From: Amycolatopsis solani
GTDB lineage: Bacteria > Actinomycetota > Actinomycetes > Mycobacteriales > Pseudonocardiaceae
DNA: 64,000 bases
Assembly (NCBI RefSeq): GCF_033441515.1
Contig: NZ_JAWQJT010000001.1
Location: 3,224,001 to 3,288,000 of the forward strand
Direction: 5' to 3'
The notes below the pieces were generated by a model. The model was given only the letters and a program-made list of their open reading frames with translations. It made no database searches and had not been told where the DNA came from. A program made the position numbers and the translations under genes. Below are positions 15,095 through 23,472 of the stretch, piece after piece (the first letter of the stretch is position 1; the number at the start of each line of letters is the position of its first letter).

Positions 15095-17023
15095 ATGTCG
15101 CGACGCACCTTCGGAGCCGCGCTCGTCGCGGTGACCGCTCTCGTGTCGGTGGCCGCACCGGCCGCCGCCGCCGACCGGCCGGTCGTGACGCGGGCCGCGC
15201 TCGACCCCGCGCTGGTCGCCGGGCGCGGCGCCACCGTCGGCTTCCTGGAACAGGAGGCGGAGAACGCGCGCACCGACGGCGTGGTGATCGGCCCCGACCG
15301 CACGGCGTACACGCTGCCTTCGGAGGCGTCGGGACGGCGAGCCGTCCGGCTCGCGCCGGGGCAGTACGTCGAGTTCACGCTGCCCGCCGCGGCGAACGCG
15401 ATCACCGTCCGCTACAGCATTCCCGACGCCCCGCGCGGCGGTGGGATCACCGCGCCCCTCGACGTCACGGTGAACGGCGGCCACCGGCAGCGGATGACGC
15501 TGACCTCGCAGTATTCGTGGCTGTACAACCAATACCCGTTCACCAACGACCCGGACGCGGACCTGCTGCACCCGGACTGGTGGATCACCGAGTGCGGGTG
15601 CGTGCCGGCCACGACCACGCCTGCGCCGGTGATCCAAAAACCGTTCCGCCCCAGCCACTTCTACGACGAACAGCGGCTCCTGCTCGGGCGGTCGTACCGG
15701 GCGGGGGACAAGGTGCGCCTCACCGCGTCGGCCGCCGCCGCGTGGACCGTCGTCGACCTGCTCGACTCCGAGCAGGTGGCGCCGCCCCGCGTGGTTCCCT
15801 TCGCCGCCAACGCCGTGCTCTTCGGCGCCGACCCGACCGGACGCCGCGACTCGGCCGACGCCATCGACCGCGCCGTCGCCTTCGCGCGGCGCACGCACCT
15901 GAAGGTCTACCTGCCGCCGGGCACGTACCAGGTCAACCGGCACCTCGTCGTCGACGACGTCACGATCGAAGGCGCCGGCAGCTGGTACACGACCCTCAAG
16001 GGTCACGGTGTCGGCGTCTACGGCGAAGAAGCCGCCGCCGGGGGCAGCCACGACGTCCACCTCTCGGGCTTCGCGATCGAAGGCGACGTCCGGGAACGCG
16101 TCGACACCGACCAGGTCAACGCGATCGGCGGCGCGCTCAGCGACTCCACTGTGGACTCCCTGTACCTGCACCACACGAAGGTCGGCCTCTGGTTCGACGG
16201 GCCGATGGCGCGCACGCGGATCACGCACAACGTCATCGCCGACCAGATCGCCGACGGGCTGAACTTCCACACCGGAGTCACGGATTCTTTGGTGTCGGGC
16301 AACTTCGTCCGCAACACCGGCGACGACGGGCTGGCGATGTGGTCGGAGAAGGATGCCGACGCACGCAACGTGTTCGACCACAACACGATCCAGACCCCGG
16401 TGCTGGCCAACGGGATCGCGGTGTACGGCGGCGTCGACAACACCGTCTCCGGCAACCTGGTGGCGGACCCGATCCGCGAGGGCAGCGCGATCCAGGTGGG
16501 GTCGCGGTTCGGGGCCGAGGCGTTCGGCGGGGCGCTGCGGATCACGGACAACACGACCGTGCGGGCGGGGACGTTCGAACTGAACTGGAAGATCGGGCTG
16601 GGCGCGCTCTGGTTCTACGCGCTGGAGAAGGACATCGCCGCGGACGTCGAGGTGACCGGCGACCACTTCCTCGACAGCACGTACAACGCGATCATGCTGG
16701 TCAGCGACTTCCCGGTGAAGGACAAGTACTCGATCACCGGGCTGCGGTTCGCGGACCTGCGGGTCGACGGCACCGGGACGTCGGTGCTCAGCGCGCGGTC
16801 GGCGGGCTCGGCGTCGTTCCGGAACGTCGACGCGCGCAACGTGGGCGCGGTGGGTGTGAACAACTGCGGGTCGTTCAACTTCCCGCCGACGGGATCGGAG
16901 TTCACGCTGACGGACGTGGGCGGCAACGACGGCGGCTGGCTGGCGCCGTGGCTGCTGCCGAACACGATCACCTGCGACGACCGGCCACCGGTCGTGGCGC
17001 CGCCCGCCCCGTCGCGGTGGTGA
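15095..17023 (+). CDS. secreted GH87 alpha-1,3-glucanase/mycodextranase-like enzyme
   Basis: 642 residues from the ATG at 15095 (ACGAGG upstream). A signal peptide (RRTFGAALVAVTALVSVAAP, cleavage near AAAA-D) is followed by a CBM35-like beta-sandwich (EAENARTDGVVIG, FTLPAAANAITVRYSIPDA) and a right-handed beta-helix opening FGADPTGRRDSADAI. The region DGLNFHTG through NTGDDGLAMWS holds one Asp followed 23 residues later by an adjacent Asp pair. That is the spacing I recall for the catalytic aspartates of GH87 alpha-1,3-glucanase (1045, 1068, 1069). The enzyme should hydrolyse fungal alpha-1,3-glucan or nigeran outside the cell. It is monocistronic, behind LacI-like operators. Confidence 0.8.
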   Translation: MSRRTFGAALVAVTALVSVAAPAAAADRPVVTRAALDPALVAGRGATVGFLEQEAENARTDGVVIGPDRTAYTLPSEASGRRAVRLAPGQYVEFTLPAAANAITVRYSIPDAPRGGGITAPLDVTVNGGHRQRMTLTSQYSWLYNQYPFTNDPDADLLHPDWWITECGCVPATTTPAPVIQKPFRPSHFYDEQRLLLGRSYRAGDKVRLTASAAAAWTVVDLLDSEQVAPPRVVPFAANAVLFGADPTGRRDSADAIDRAVAFARRTHLKVYLPPGTYQVNRHLVVDDVTIEGAGSWYTTLKGHGVGVYGEEAAAGGSHDVHLSGFAIEGDVRERVDTDQVNAIGGALSDSTVDSLYLHHTKVGLWFDGPMARTRITHNVIADQIADGLNFHTGVTDSLVSGNFVRNTGDDGLAMWSEKDADARNVFDHNTIQTPVLANGIAVYGGVDNTVSGNLVADPIREGSAIQVGSRFGAEAFGGALRITDNTTVRAGTFELNWKIGLGALWFYALEKDIAADVEVTGDHFLDSTYNAIMLVSDFPVKDKYSITGLRFADLRVDGTGTSVLSARSAGSASFRNVDARNVGAVGVNNCGSFNFPPTGSEFTLTDVGGNDGGWLAPWLLPNTITCDDRPPVVAPPAPSRW

Positions 17024-17037
17024 CCTAGGGTTCGACC

Positions 17038-17514
17038 GTGGCTGGTTTGCGCGGGGTGTTCGCGGGGTTCGGGAAGAGCAAGGCGTTCGCGGTGCTGGGG
17101 CGGGCGCTCGTGCCCGCCGACCGGGTGCTGCTGCGGATCAGCGGCGGCCGGGTCGGCGTCGGCACCGCGGTCGGGCTGCGGACGTTGCTGCTCACCACCG
17201 TCGGCCGCCGCAGCGGTGAGCCGCGGCAGGTGCCGCTGCTGTACGTCGAGCGCGCCGGCGGTTACGTCGTGATCGGCTCGAACTGGGGCGGCGAGAACCA
17301 CCCGGCCTGGTCGGCGAACCTCCTCGCGCGCCCGGCGGCCACGGTCGCGCTGCACGGCCGGACGGTGGACGTCACCGGCCGCCTGCTGACCGGGGACGAG
17401 CGCCAGGAGATGTGGGACGCCGTCGCCGCGTACTGGCCCGCGTACGACCGCTACGCCGTGCGGGCCGAGCACCGCGAAATCCGCGTCTTCCTGCTGGAGC
17501 CGGTCAGCCGATGA
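17038..17514 (+). CDS. nitroreductase/DDN-family F420-dependent oxidoreductase
   Basis: 158 residues. LRTLLLTTVGRRSGEPRQVPLLYV, GGYVVIGSNWGGENHPAWSANLLA and the closing EIRVFLLEPV are hallmarks of the deazaflavin (F420)-dependent DDN family: a split beta-barrel that binds F420H2 in a positively charged groove and reduces quinones or nitro compounds. The GTG start lies 15 nt after the GH87 stop. The two could share a transcript, but their functions do not suggest a link. The 3' end overlaps the convergent GNAT gene by 11 bp. Confidence 0.85.
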   Translation: MAGLRGVFAGFGKSKAFAVLGRALVPADRVLLRISGGRVGVGTAVGLRTLLLTTVGRRSGEPRQVPLLYVERAGGYVVIGSNWGGENHPAWSANLLARPAATVALHGRTVDVTGRLLTGDERQEMWDAVAAYWPAYDRYAVRAEHREIRVFLLEPVSR

Positions 17515-18037
17515 GGTCGGTGTGCCGGATCCGGTACACCTGGAGCCGCAGGTTGTAGTACTTGTCGGTCTCCCCGACCCACTGCATGCCGAGCCGCTTG
17601 GCGACGGCGATCGCGCGCGTGTTGTTCGGCCGCGCGACCGCGAAGAGCTCCTCGGTGTCCTGGGTGAAGGCCCACTCGATGAGCGCGGTCGCCGCTTCCG
17701 AGGCGTAACCCTGGCCCCAGAAGCCGGGGCTGAGCTGCCAGGACAGTTCGAGGTCCTCTTCGAACGGCGGCAGCAACCGGATGCCGAGGCCCCCGATCAC
17801 GGCACCGTCCTCTTTGCGCTCGATCGCCCACCGGCCCCGCGGCGGCGGCAGGTTCGGCTGCGCCTCCTGCCAGGCGTGCAGCACCGAACGCATCGCGGCG
17901 ATGTCGCCGACGCGGTCCATGGCCGGGGTCAGCCAGTGCGTGACGTCTTCCGCGCCGTAGACGGCGAACGCGGCTTCGGCGTCGTCCACCGTCCAGTCCC
18001 GGATCACGAGCCGGTCGGTGTTCAGCGGGGTGTCCAT
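17504..18037 (-). CDS. GNAT-family N-acetyltransferase, RimJ/RimL type
   Basis: 177 residues. TDRLVIRDWTVDDAEAAF at the N-terminus is the typical opening. GAVIGGLGIRLL, WQLSPGFWGQGYASEAATAL (acetyl-CoA pyrophosphate loop; Q/R-x-x-G-x-G/A is G-Q-G-Y-A here) and NTRAIAVAKRLGMQWVGE complete the Acetyltransf_3 pattern. It acetylates an amine, either a protein N-terminus or a small molecule. The ATG start at 18037 has no clear ribosome site. Confidence 0.9.
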   Translation of the reverse strand: MDTPLNTDRLVIRDWTVDDAEAAFAVYGAEDVTHWLTPAMDRVGDIAAMRSVLHAWQEAQPNLPPPRGRWAIERKEDGAVIGGLGIRLLPPFEEDLELSWQLSPGFWGQGYASEAATALIEWAFTQDTEELFAVARPNNTRAIAVAKRLGMQWVGETDKYYNLRLQVYRIRHTDLIG

Positions 18038-18122
18038 ACCAGGACGCTACGCCGGGAAGGCCGGGATTGTTCCCGGGCCAAAGTGCTCAGAAGGTGAGCG
18101 GTTTGACCACGATGATCTGGGC

Positions 18123-18707
18123 ATGGAGCAAATCGAGGGTGTCCCCGTGGTGGAGGTCACGTCGGTGGCCGGCTGGCGGAGCTGGCTGGCGTCGGCCCCG
18201 GTCCCGTCGGTGTGGCTGGTGATCCGGCGCAAGCACAGCCGGGTGCCCGGCGTCCGGGTGCACGAGGCGATGGAGCAGGCGCTGTGCTTCGGCTGGATCG
18301 ACAGCAAGGCCCTCCGGCGCGACGCGGAGAGCACGTACCTGTGTTTCACGCCGCGAAAGCTGCGGAGCACGTGGAGCCGGGTGAACCGCGAGCGGGTGGA
18401 GCGCCTGACGGCGGCGGGCCTGATGACCCCGGCCGGCCAGGCGATGATCGACCTCGCCCGCCGGACGGGGACCTGGGACGTACTCGCCGAGGCCCAAAAC
18501 GGGGTGATGCCCCCGGAGCTTCGCCGCGCGTTCGAGGGGGAGGCGGTGGCACGGCGGTGCTTCGAGGGGTTTCCGCCGTCGTCGCGACGGCTGATCCTGG
18601 AGTGGATCGCGAGGGCGAAGCGGCCGGAGACGCGGGAACGGCGGATCGCCGAGACGGTGGAGCTGGCCCGGGAGAACCGCCGGGCGGCCCACCCGAAGGC
18701 GGCGTAA
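18123..18707 (+). CDS. YdeI/OmpD-associated-family protein
   Basis: 194 residues from the ATG at 18123. PSVWLVIRRKHSRVPGV, EAMEQALCFGWIDSKAL, TYLCFTPRKLRSTWSRVN and the C-terminal SSRRLILEWIARAKRPETRERRI stretch are diagnostic of the YdeI/OmpD-associated group, whose biochemical role is unknown. The frame extends to 18018, but upstream residues overlap the divergent GNAT gene's promoter and look like shadow sequence. The gene is monocistronic. Confidence 0.85.
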   Translation: MEQIEGVPVVEVTSVAGWRSWLASAPVPSVWLVIRRKHSRVPGVRVHEAMEQALCFGWIDSKALRRDAESTYLCFTPRKLRSTWSRVNRERVERLTAAGLMTPAGQAMIDLARRTGTWDVLAEAQNGVMPPELRRAFEGEAVARRCFEGFPPSSRRLILEWIARAKRPETRERRIAETVELARENRRAAHPKAA

Positions 18708-18741
18708 GCGCAAACCGGCGGATCCGGCCTACAGTCGGCGC

Positions 18742-20100
18742 GTGGACGACATGCGTGCCCTGCTGACCCGCGCCGCCGAGCTGGCCGCCGGCTACCGGGC
18801 CGGCCTCCCGGACCGTCCGGTCGCGACCGCGACCGCCCCCGCGTTCGGTGGTCCGCTCCCGGACGGCCCGGCCTCACCGTCCGAAGTGCTCGAAGAACTC
18901 GCCCGCGCCGCCGAGCCGGGGCTCGTCGCGACGGCCGGGCCGCGGTTCTTCGGGTTCGTCATCGGGGGTGCGCTGCCCGCCGCCACCGCGGCCGACGTCC
19001 TCGCCGCCGGGTGGGACCAGAACGCCTTCAACGCCGTCCTGTCACCGGCCGCGGCCGCCGCCGAGGAGACCGCCGGGCGCTGGCTCAAGGACCTGCTCGG
19101 CCTCCCCGCCACCGCGTCCGCCGGGTTCGTCACCGGCGGACAGGGCGCGAACACCGTCGGGCTCGCCGCCGCGCGGCACCACGTCCTCGCCGAAGCGGGC
19201 TGGGACGTCGAGCGCGACGGGCTGGCCGGCGCGCCGCGCGTCCGGATCGTCGCGAGCGAAGAACGGCACGCCACCATCGACCGGGCCCTCCGGCTGCTCG
19301 GCTTCGGTACCAGCGCGATCGAGCCGGTGGCCGCCGGACGTCAGGGAGCCATCGATGTCGATGACCTCCGGAGCACCCTCGACGCCGGTAGCGGGCCGGT
19401 GATCGTCTGCCTCCAGGCGGGCAACGTCAACACCGGTGCCTGCGACGACCTCCGCGCCGCCTGTGAAGCCGCGCGCGCCCACCGGGCCTGGGTGCACGTC
19501 GACGGCGCCTTCGGCCTGTGGGCCGCGGCGAACCCGGCCACCGCGCCGCTGCTCGACGGCGTCGAGCTTGCCGACTCCTGGGCCTGCGACGGCCACAAGT
19601 GGCTCAACGTCCCGTACGACTCGGGGTTCGTCTTCTGCGCCCGGCCGGACGTCCACGCCGAGGCGATCGCCTACCGCGCCGCGTACCTGACCGGGGCCGG
19701 CGAAGTCTCCGGCATGGGCGACCTGACCTTGGAATCCTCGCGCCGCGCCCGGGGCTTCGCGGTCTGGGCGGCGCTGCGCGAACTCGGCCGCGACGGGGTC
19801 GCCGAGCTCGTCGAGCGCTGCTGCCGGCTCGCGCGCCGGTTCGCCGGACGGCTCGCGGCCGGTGGCGCCGAAATCGCCAACGACGTCGTGCTCAACCAGG
19901 TCCTGGTGTCCTTCGGGGACGTCGACGTCGACGCGCTGGTCCGGAACGTCCAGGCCGACGGCACCTGCTGGCTGGGCGGCACGACCTGGCGCGGCCGCCG
20001 TCACCTGCGGATCTCGGTGTCCAACTGGTCGACGACCGAAGCCGACGTCGACCGCTCGGCCGCCGCGATCCTCCGGCTGGCCGCGGAAACCCGTCAGTAG
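18742..20100 (+). CDS. group II PLP-dependent decarboxylase/aminotransferase-like enzyme
   Basis: 452 residues of the fold-type I pyridoxal-5'-phosphate family. GPRFFGFVIGGALPAATAAD and WLKDLLGLPATASAGFVTGG are typical of group II decarboxylases. HVDGAFGLWAA carries the Asp that binds the pyridine nitrogen, and CDGHKWLNVPYD the Schiff-base lysine. Substrates in this family are aromatic amino acids, glutamate or cysteine sulfinate, and cannot be told apart here. The GTG start lies 34 nt after the YdeI-like gene. The 3' end overlaps the convergent small zinc-protein gene by 7 bp. Confidence 0.85.
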   Translation: MDDMRALLTRAAELAAGYRAGLPDRPVATATAPAFGGPLPDGPASPSEVLEELARAAEPGLVATAGPRFFGFVIGGALPAATAADVLAAGWDQNAFNAVLSPAAAAAEETAGRWLKDLLGLPATASAGFVTGGQGANTVGLAAARHHVLAEAGWDVERDGLAGAPRVRIVASEERHATIDRALRLLGFGTSAIEPVAAGRQGAIDVDDLRSTLDAGSGPVIVCLQAGNVNTGACDDLRAACEAARAHRAWVHVDGAFGLWAAANPATAPLLDGVELADSWACDGHKWLNVPYDSGFVFCARPDVHAEAIAYRAAYLTGAGEVSGMGDLTLESSRRARGFAVWAALRELGRDGVAELVERCCRLARRFAGRLAAGGAEIANDVVLNQVLVSFGDVDVDALVRNVQADGTCWLGGTTWRGRRHLRISVSNWSTTEADVDRSAAAILRLAAETRQ

Positions 20101-20486
20101 CCTTCGCGCACCGACAGGGAGTCCGTCCGCCAGGCTATCCGCTTCTCCGCGCCGGTCGGCCAGCTCGACGAGAGCCGCCGCCGGACGCTGCCGAGCGCGC
20201 CGAGTTCCGCGAGGTCGACCCGGGATCCCTGCGCCGCCAACGATGTCACCTCGGTGGCGGTGATCGGGACGAAGTCGAAGTACTGCGCGTCTTCACCGCC
20301 CTTCCAGTCGACGAATTCCGTGAAGATCGCGGCGAAAGCCTGGCCGCATTCGGGGCATTCGCGCAGCGAAATGCCGAAATGCGACCGTTCGACCAACCGG
20401 TGGATCTCGCGCAGGCGGGTCGTGCAGAACGCCAGCGCGGTGAGGGCGTCGGCGCCCGAGCAGCGCGCGCAGCCGAACTCGGTCAT
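20094..20486 (-). CDS. small zinc-ribbon-like hypothetical protein
   Basis: 130 residues from the ATG at 20486. Two CxxC pairs, FGCARCSG at the N-terminus and LRECPECGQAF about 40 residues on, would form a zinc ribbon. Between them lies TTRLREIHRLVERSHFG, and beyond is an acidic aromatic stretch (FTEFVDWKGGEDAQYFDF). I do not recognise a named family. The long frame extending to 21476 runs antisense through the chitinase gene and is not real. It lies divergently from the chitinase, and the DasR-like box sits between them. Confidence 0.65.
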   Translation of the reverse strand: MTEFGCARCSGADALTALAFCTTRLREIHRLVERSHFGISLRECPECGQAFAAIFTEFVDWKGGEDAQYFDFVPITATEVTSLAAQGSRVDLAELGALGSVRRRLSSSWPTGAEKRIAWRTDSLSVREGY

Positions 20487-20572
20487 CCGCCGATCATCGC
20501 ACGCCGTGAATCCGCACCCGGCTGCGGGGGTACCGGGAAACCCTTTGACCCCAACGTTTCGCTCTGGTCCGC

Positions 20573-20588
20573 AGTGGTCTAAACCTGT
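20573..20588. promoter_or_regulatory. DasR-type operator (dre-like) upstream of the chitinase gene
   Basis: AGTGGTCTAAACCTGT matches 14 of 16 positions of the Streptomyces dre consensus A(C/G)TGGTCTAGACCA(C/G)T bound by the GntR regulator DasR. It lies 46 nt before the chitinase start. Chitinase genes are classical DasR targets, controlled by N-acetylglucosamine metabolites. Confidence 0.65.
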
Positions 20589-20633
20589 TAGCCTCGGCGG
20601 ATCCGAACGGGCGGTCCGCCGAAGGAGATTTTC

Positions 20634-21830
20634 GTGCACCGGATGAAAAAGAGCATCGCCGCCGTCGCAGTGGCACTGGCCGGCGCCGCCGTCGTCGCGC
20701 CGCCCGCGGAAGCCGGGCAGGCCAAGGGCAAGGTGATGGCCTACTTCGCCGACTGGGACGTCTACGCGCGCAACTACCACGTCAAGGACATCGAGACGTC
20801 CGGCTCGGCGGCGGAGCTGACCCACATCAACTACGCGTTCGGCAACGTCACGGGCGGCGGCTGCGCCGTCGGCGACCCGTGGGCCGACCACGACATGCCC
20901 TACGACGCCGCCACGAGCGTCAGCGGCCAGGCCGACAGCGGCACCCTGCACGGCAGCTTCAACCAGATCCTCGAGCTGAAGAAGCTGCACCCGAAGCTCA
21001 AGGTGCTGTGGTCCTTCGGTGGCTGGACCTGGTCGTCCGGTTTCCCGGAGGCGGCCAAGAACCCGGCCGCGTTCGCCGAGTCCTGCTACAACCTGGTCAA
21101 CGACCCGCGCTGGGCGGGGGTCTTCGACGGCATCGACATCGACTGGGAATACCCCAACGCCTGCGGCGACACCTGCGACACCAGCGGGCCGAAGGCGTTC
21201 ACCGGACTGGTCAAGGCGCTGCGCGCGAAGTTCGGGAACAAGCAGCTGGTCACCGCCGCCATCACCGCGGACGGCTCGAAGAACGGCAAGATCGACGCCA
21301 CCGACTACGGCAGCGCGAGCCGGTACCTCGACTGGTACAACGTGATGACCTACGACTACTTCGTCGCCGGCGGCCAGCCGACCGGGCCCACCGCGCCGCA
21401 CTCGCCGCTGCGGGCCTACCCGGGCCTTCCGCACGCCGGGTACTACGCCGACGCGGCCATCCAGAAGCTGCGCCACCAGGGCGTGCCGTCGTCGAAGCTG
21501 CTGCTCGGCCTCGGTTTCTACGGCCGCGGCTGGGACGGCGTCACGCAGAAGCAGCCCGGCGGCACCGCCACCGGCCCGGCACCGGGCACGTACGAAGCCG
21601 GCGTCGAGGACTACAAGGTCTTGAAGAACAGCTGCCCGGCGAACGGGAAGGTCGCCGGTACGGCGTACGCGAAGTGCGGCTCGCAGTGGTGGAGCTACGA
21701 CACGCCCGAAACGGCCTCGGCCAAGGCGGGGTACGCGAAGTCGCAGGGGCTCGGCGGCGTGTTCGCCTGGGAGCTGTCCGGCGACACCGCGAACGCGGAA
21801 CTGCTGCGGGCCATCGCCGGCCGCTGCTGA
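20634..21830 (+). CDS. secreted GH18 chitinase
   Basis: 398 residues. The GTG at 20634 has AAGGAG 8 nt upstream; the ATG at 20643 is the alternative. A signal peptide (MKKSIAAVAVALAGAAVVAP, cleavage near AEA-GQ) leads straight into a TIM barrel with no carbohydrate-binding module. VMAYFADWDVYARNY, KVLWSFGGWTWSSGF (SxGG), FDGIDIDWEYP (the DxxDxDxE motif, Glu being the acid) and YNVMTYDYF define a family 18 endochitinase hydrolysing GlcNAc polymers by substrate-assisted catalysis. It is probably under DasR-like control through the box at 20573, and is followed by a strong terminator hairpin. Confidence 0.92.
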   Translation: MHRMKKSIAAVAVALAGAAVVAPPAEAGQAKGKVMAYFADWDVYARNYHVKDIETSGSAAELTHINYAFGNVTGGGCAVGDPWADHDMPYDAATSVSGQADSGTLHGSFNQILELKKLHPKLKVLWSFGGWTWSSGFPEAAKNPAAFAESCYNLVNDPRWAGVFDGIDIDWEYPNACGDTCDTSGPKAFTGLVKALRAKFGNKQLVTAAITADGSKNGKIDATDYGSASRYLDWYNVMTYDYFVAGGQPTGPTAPHSPLRAYPGLPHAGYYADAAIQKLRHQGVPSSKLLLGLGFYGRGWDGVTQKQPGGTATGPAPGTYEAGVEDYKVLKNSCPANGKVAGTAYAKCGSQWWSYDTPETASAKAGYAKSQGLGGVFAWELSGDTANAELLRAIAGRC

Positions 21831-21850
21831 CCGCCTTCCCGAAAAGCTGG

Positions 21851-21881
21851 AGGGCCCGGGCGCGAACGCGTCCGGGCCCTT
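21851..21881. terminator. GC-rich hairpin between chitinase and MFS genes
   Basis: AGGGCCCGGGCGCG and CGCGTCCGGGCCCT form 14-bp arms with one mismatch and a 2-nt loop, sitting 20 nt after the chitinase stop and just before the end of the convergent MFS gene. Likely a bidirectional terminator. Confidence 0.75.
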
Positions 21882-21888
21882 CGTCCAC

Positions 21889-23049
21889 TCAGGACGCCGC
21901 CGGGAACCCGTGCCGCCGCGCGCCGAGCACCACGGCCAGCACCGGCAGCAGGAGCACGAGCAGCGCCCAGGGGAACGACGACGGCCCGGCGGCGTCGAGC
22001 AGGACGCCGCCGGCCACCCCGCCCGCGGCCATCGCCGCGTTCCACAGCGTGACGAGCATGGCCTGCGCGTTGTCCGCCGCTTCGCCGCCGGCGTTCCCCG
22101 CGGCCGTTTGGAGCAACGTCGGGACGCCGCCCCAGCCGAGTCCCCACAGCGCCACGGCGGCGTAGACCAGCACCGGGCTGCCCGCGAACACCGCCAGCAG
22201 CGCCGCGGCCACCGCGACCAGGATCGTGCTGAGCACCGTGAGCGTGCGCAGGGCGCGGTCGATCACCGCGCCGACGATCCCGATGCCGGCCATCGACGCG
22301 ACGCCGAACACCAGCAGGACGACGTCGACCGAACCGCCGAGCCCGGCGTGGGCGAGGAAGGTCGCGATGTAGGTGTAGAGCACGGTGTGCGCCAGGACGA
22401 ACACGAGCGTCACGGCCAGCACGGGGACCACGCCCGGCACGGTCAGCGTGCGCCGGACCGGGAACCGGCCGCCCGCCTGCCCCGGCTGGTCCGGGACCCG
22501 CGCGGCGATCCAGGCCAGCAGCACCACCGCGATCGCCGACATCACGCCGAACGCCCAGCGCCAGCCGAGCAGGTCGCCGAGGAACGTCCCGGCCGGGATG
22601 CCCAGCGACAGCGCCAGGGGGATGCCCGCCATCACGACCGCGATCGCTTTGCCGTGGCCGTCCGGGACGAGCCGGCGCGCGTACCCGGCGAGCAGCGCCC
22701 AGACCACCCCGGCGGCGATCCCCGCGACGAACCGCGCCACCATCGTCAGCGCGTAGTCCGCGGAGAACGTCGTGACGGTGTTGGCCACGGCGAACCCGGC
22801 CACGCCGGCCAGCAGCAAGCGCTTGCGCGGCCAGGCCGCGGTGGCCGCGGCGAGCGGGATCGCGGTGAGCGCGGTGCCGAGCGCGTAGATCGTCACGGCC
22901 TGGCCCGCGGCGGACTCGCCGACGCCGAGCCCGGCGCTCATCCCGGGCAGCACGCCGGCGGGCAGCGCCTCGGTGAGCACGGTGACGAACGCGGCGGTGG
23001 TCAACGCGAGGAGGGCGGGAGCCGCCGTCCGGGTGCTGGAGATCGTCAT
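21889..23049 (-). CDS. MFS transporter, DHA1-type drug exporter
   Basis: 386 residues with 12 predicted membrane segments. The motif-A-like loop between helices 2 and 3 is degenerate (PLAAATAAWPRKRLLLAG). Motif C-like GIPLALSLGIPAGTFLGDLLGW lies in helix 5, the antiporter signature of drug exporters. It resembles arabinose/chloramphenicol-type exporters (AraJ/CmlR). The gene is divergent from a MerR regulator with a palindromic operator between the starts, so it is most likely induced by that regulator in response to a toxic ligand. Confidence 0.88.
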   Translation of the reverse strand: MTISSTRTAAPALLALTTAAFVTVLTEALPAGVLPGMSAGLGVGESAAGQAVTIYALGTALTAIPLAAATAAWPRKRLLLAGVAGFAVANTVTTFSADYALTMVARFVAGIAAGVVWALLAGYARRLVPDGHGKAIAVVMAGIPLALSLGIPAGTFLGDLLGWRWAFGVMSAIAVVLLAWIAARVPDQPGQAGGRFPVRRTLTVPGVVPVLAVTLVFVLAHTVLYTYIATFLAHAGLGGSVDVVLLVFGVASMAGIGIVGAVIDRALRTLTVLSTILVAVAAALLAVFAGSPVLVYAAVALWGLGWGGVPTLLQTAAGNAGGEAADNAQAMLVTLWNAAMAAGGVAGGVLLDAAGPSSFPWALLVLLLPVLAVVLGARRHGFPAAS

Positions 23050-23063
23050 GCGGTTATGCTGGA

Positions 23064-23085
23064 ACCTTCACATACGTGTGAAGGT
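23064..23085. promoter_or_regulatory. 22-bp palindromic operator between MFS and MerR genes
   Basis: ACCTTCACA-N4-TGTGAAGGT, perfect 9-bp arms, centred in the 54-bp gap between the divergent starts at 23049 and 23104. Size and position fit a MerR dimer site controlling both directions. Confidence 0.75.
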
Positions 23086-23103
23086 CTACGTGAGGTGGCG
23101 CAC

Positions 23104-23472
23104 ATGCGGATCGGCGAGCTGGCGGAACGCACGGGCACCGCGCGCCGGCTGCTCCGGTACTACGAGGAGCAGGGCCTGATCATCGCTTCACGCGGGGCGA
23201 ACGGCTACCGCGACTACGACGAGCCGACGGTCGACCGCGTGCTCCAGGTCCGCGGCCTGCTCGACGCCGGGCTGCCGACGCGGATCATCAAGCAGATCCT
23301 GCCGTGCCTGGACAAGCCGCGCGCGATCTACTTCCCGGACGCCACCCCGGAAATGCTCGCCACGCTGGAGGCCGAGCGCGACCGGATGGCACGGCGCGCG
23401 GAATGCCTGCTGCGCAACCGCGACGCGATCTCCGGGTACCTGGACGCGGTGCGCGAGTACAACCGCGCCTAG
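23104..23472 (+). CDS. MerR-family transcriptional regulator
   Basis: 122 residues. MRIGELAERTGTARRLLRYY, then EEQGLIIASRGANGYRDYDE, is a canonical MerR winged helix. The rest forms the long dimerisation helix (ERDRMARRAECLLRNRDAISGYLDAV), with one Cys in KQILPCLDKP. The C-terminal effector region is short, so ligand recognition may be within the coiled coil. It probably autoregulates and controls the divergent MFS exporter. Its TAG stop overlaps by 4 bp the stop of the convergent BTAD regulator gene. Confidence 0.92.
   Translation: MRIGELAERTGTARRLLRYYEEQGLIIASRGANGYRDYDEPTVDRVLQVRGLLDAGLPTRIIKQILPCLDKPRAIYFPDATPEMLATLEAERDRMARRAECLLRNRDAISGYLDAVREYNRA

Noticed and set aside
20487..21476. 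Extension of the small zinc protein antisense through the chitinase gene
   Set aside because: The plus strand encodes a clear GH18 enzyme there; the ATG at 20486 gives a sensible compact protein.
21910..23103. Plus-strand extension of the MerR frame back to 21910
   Set aside because: It runs antisense to the MFS gene with His/Arg-rich shadow sequence. The MerR domain starts exactly at the ATG at 23104.
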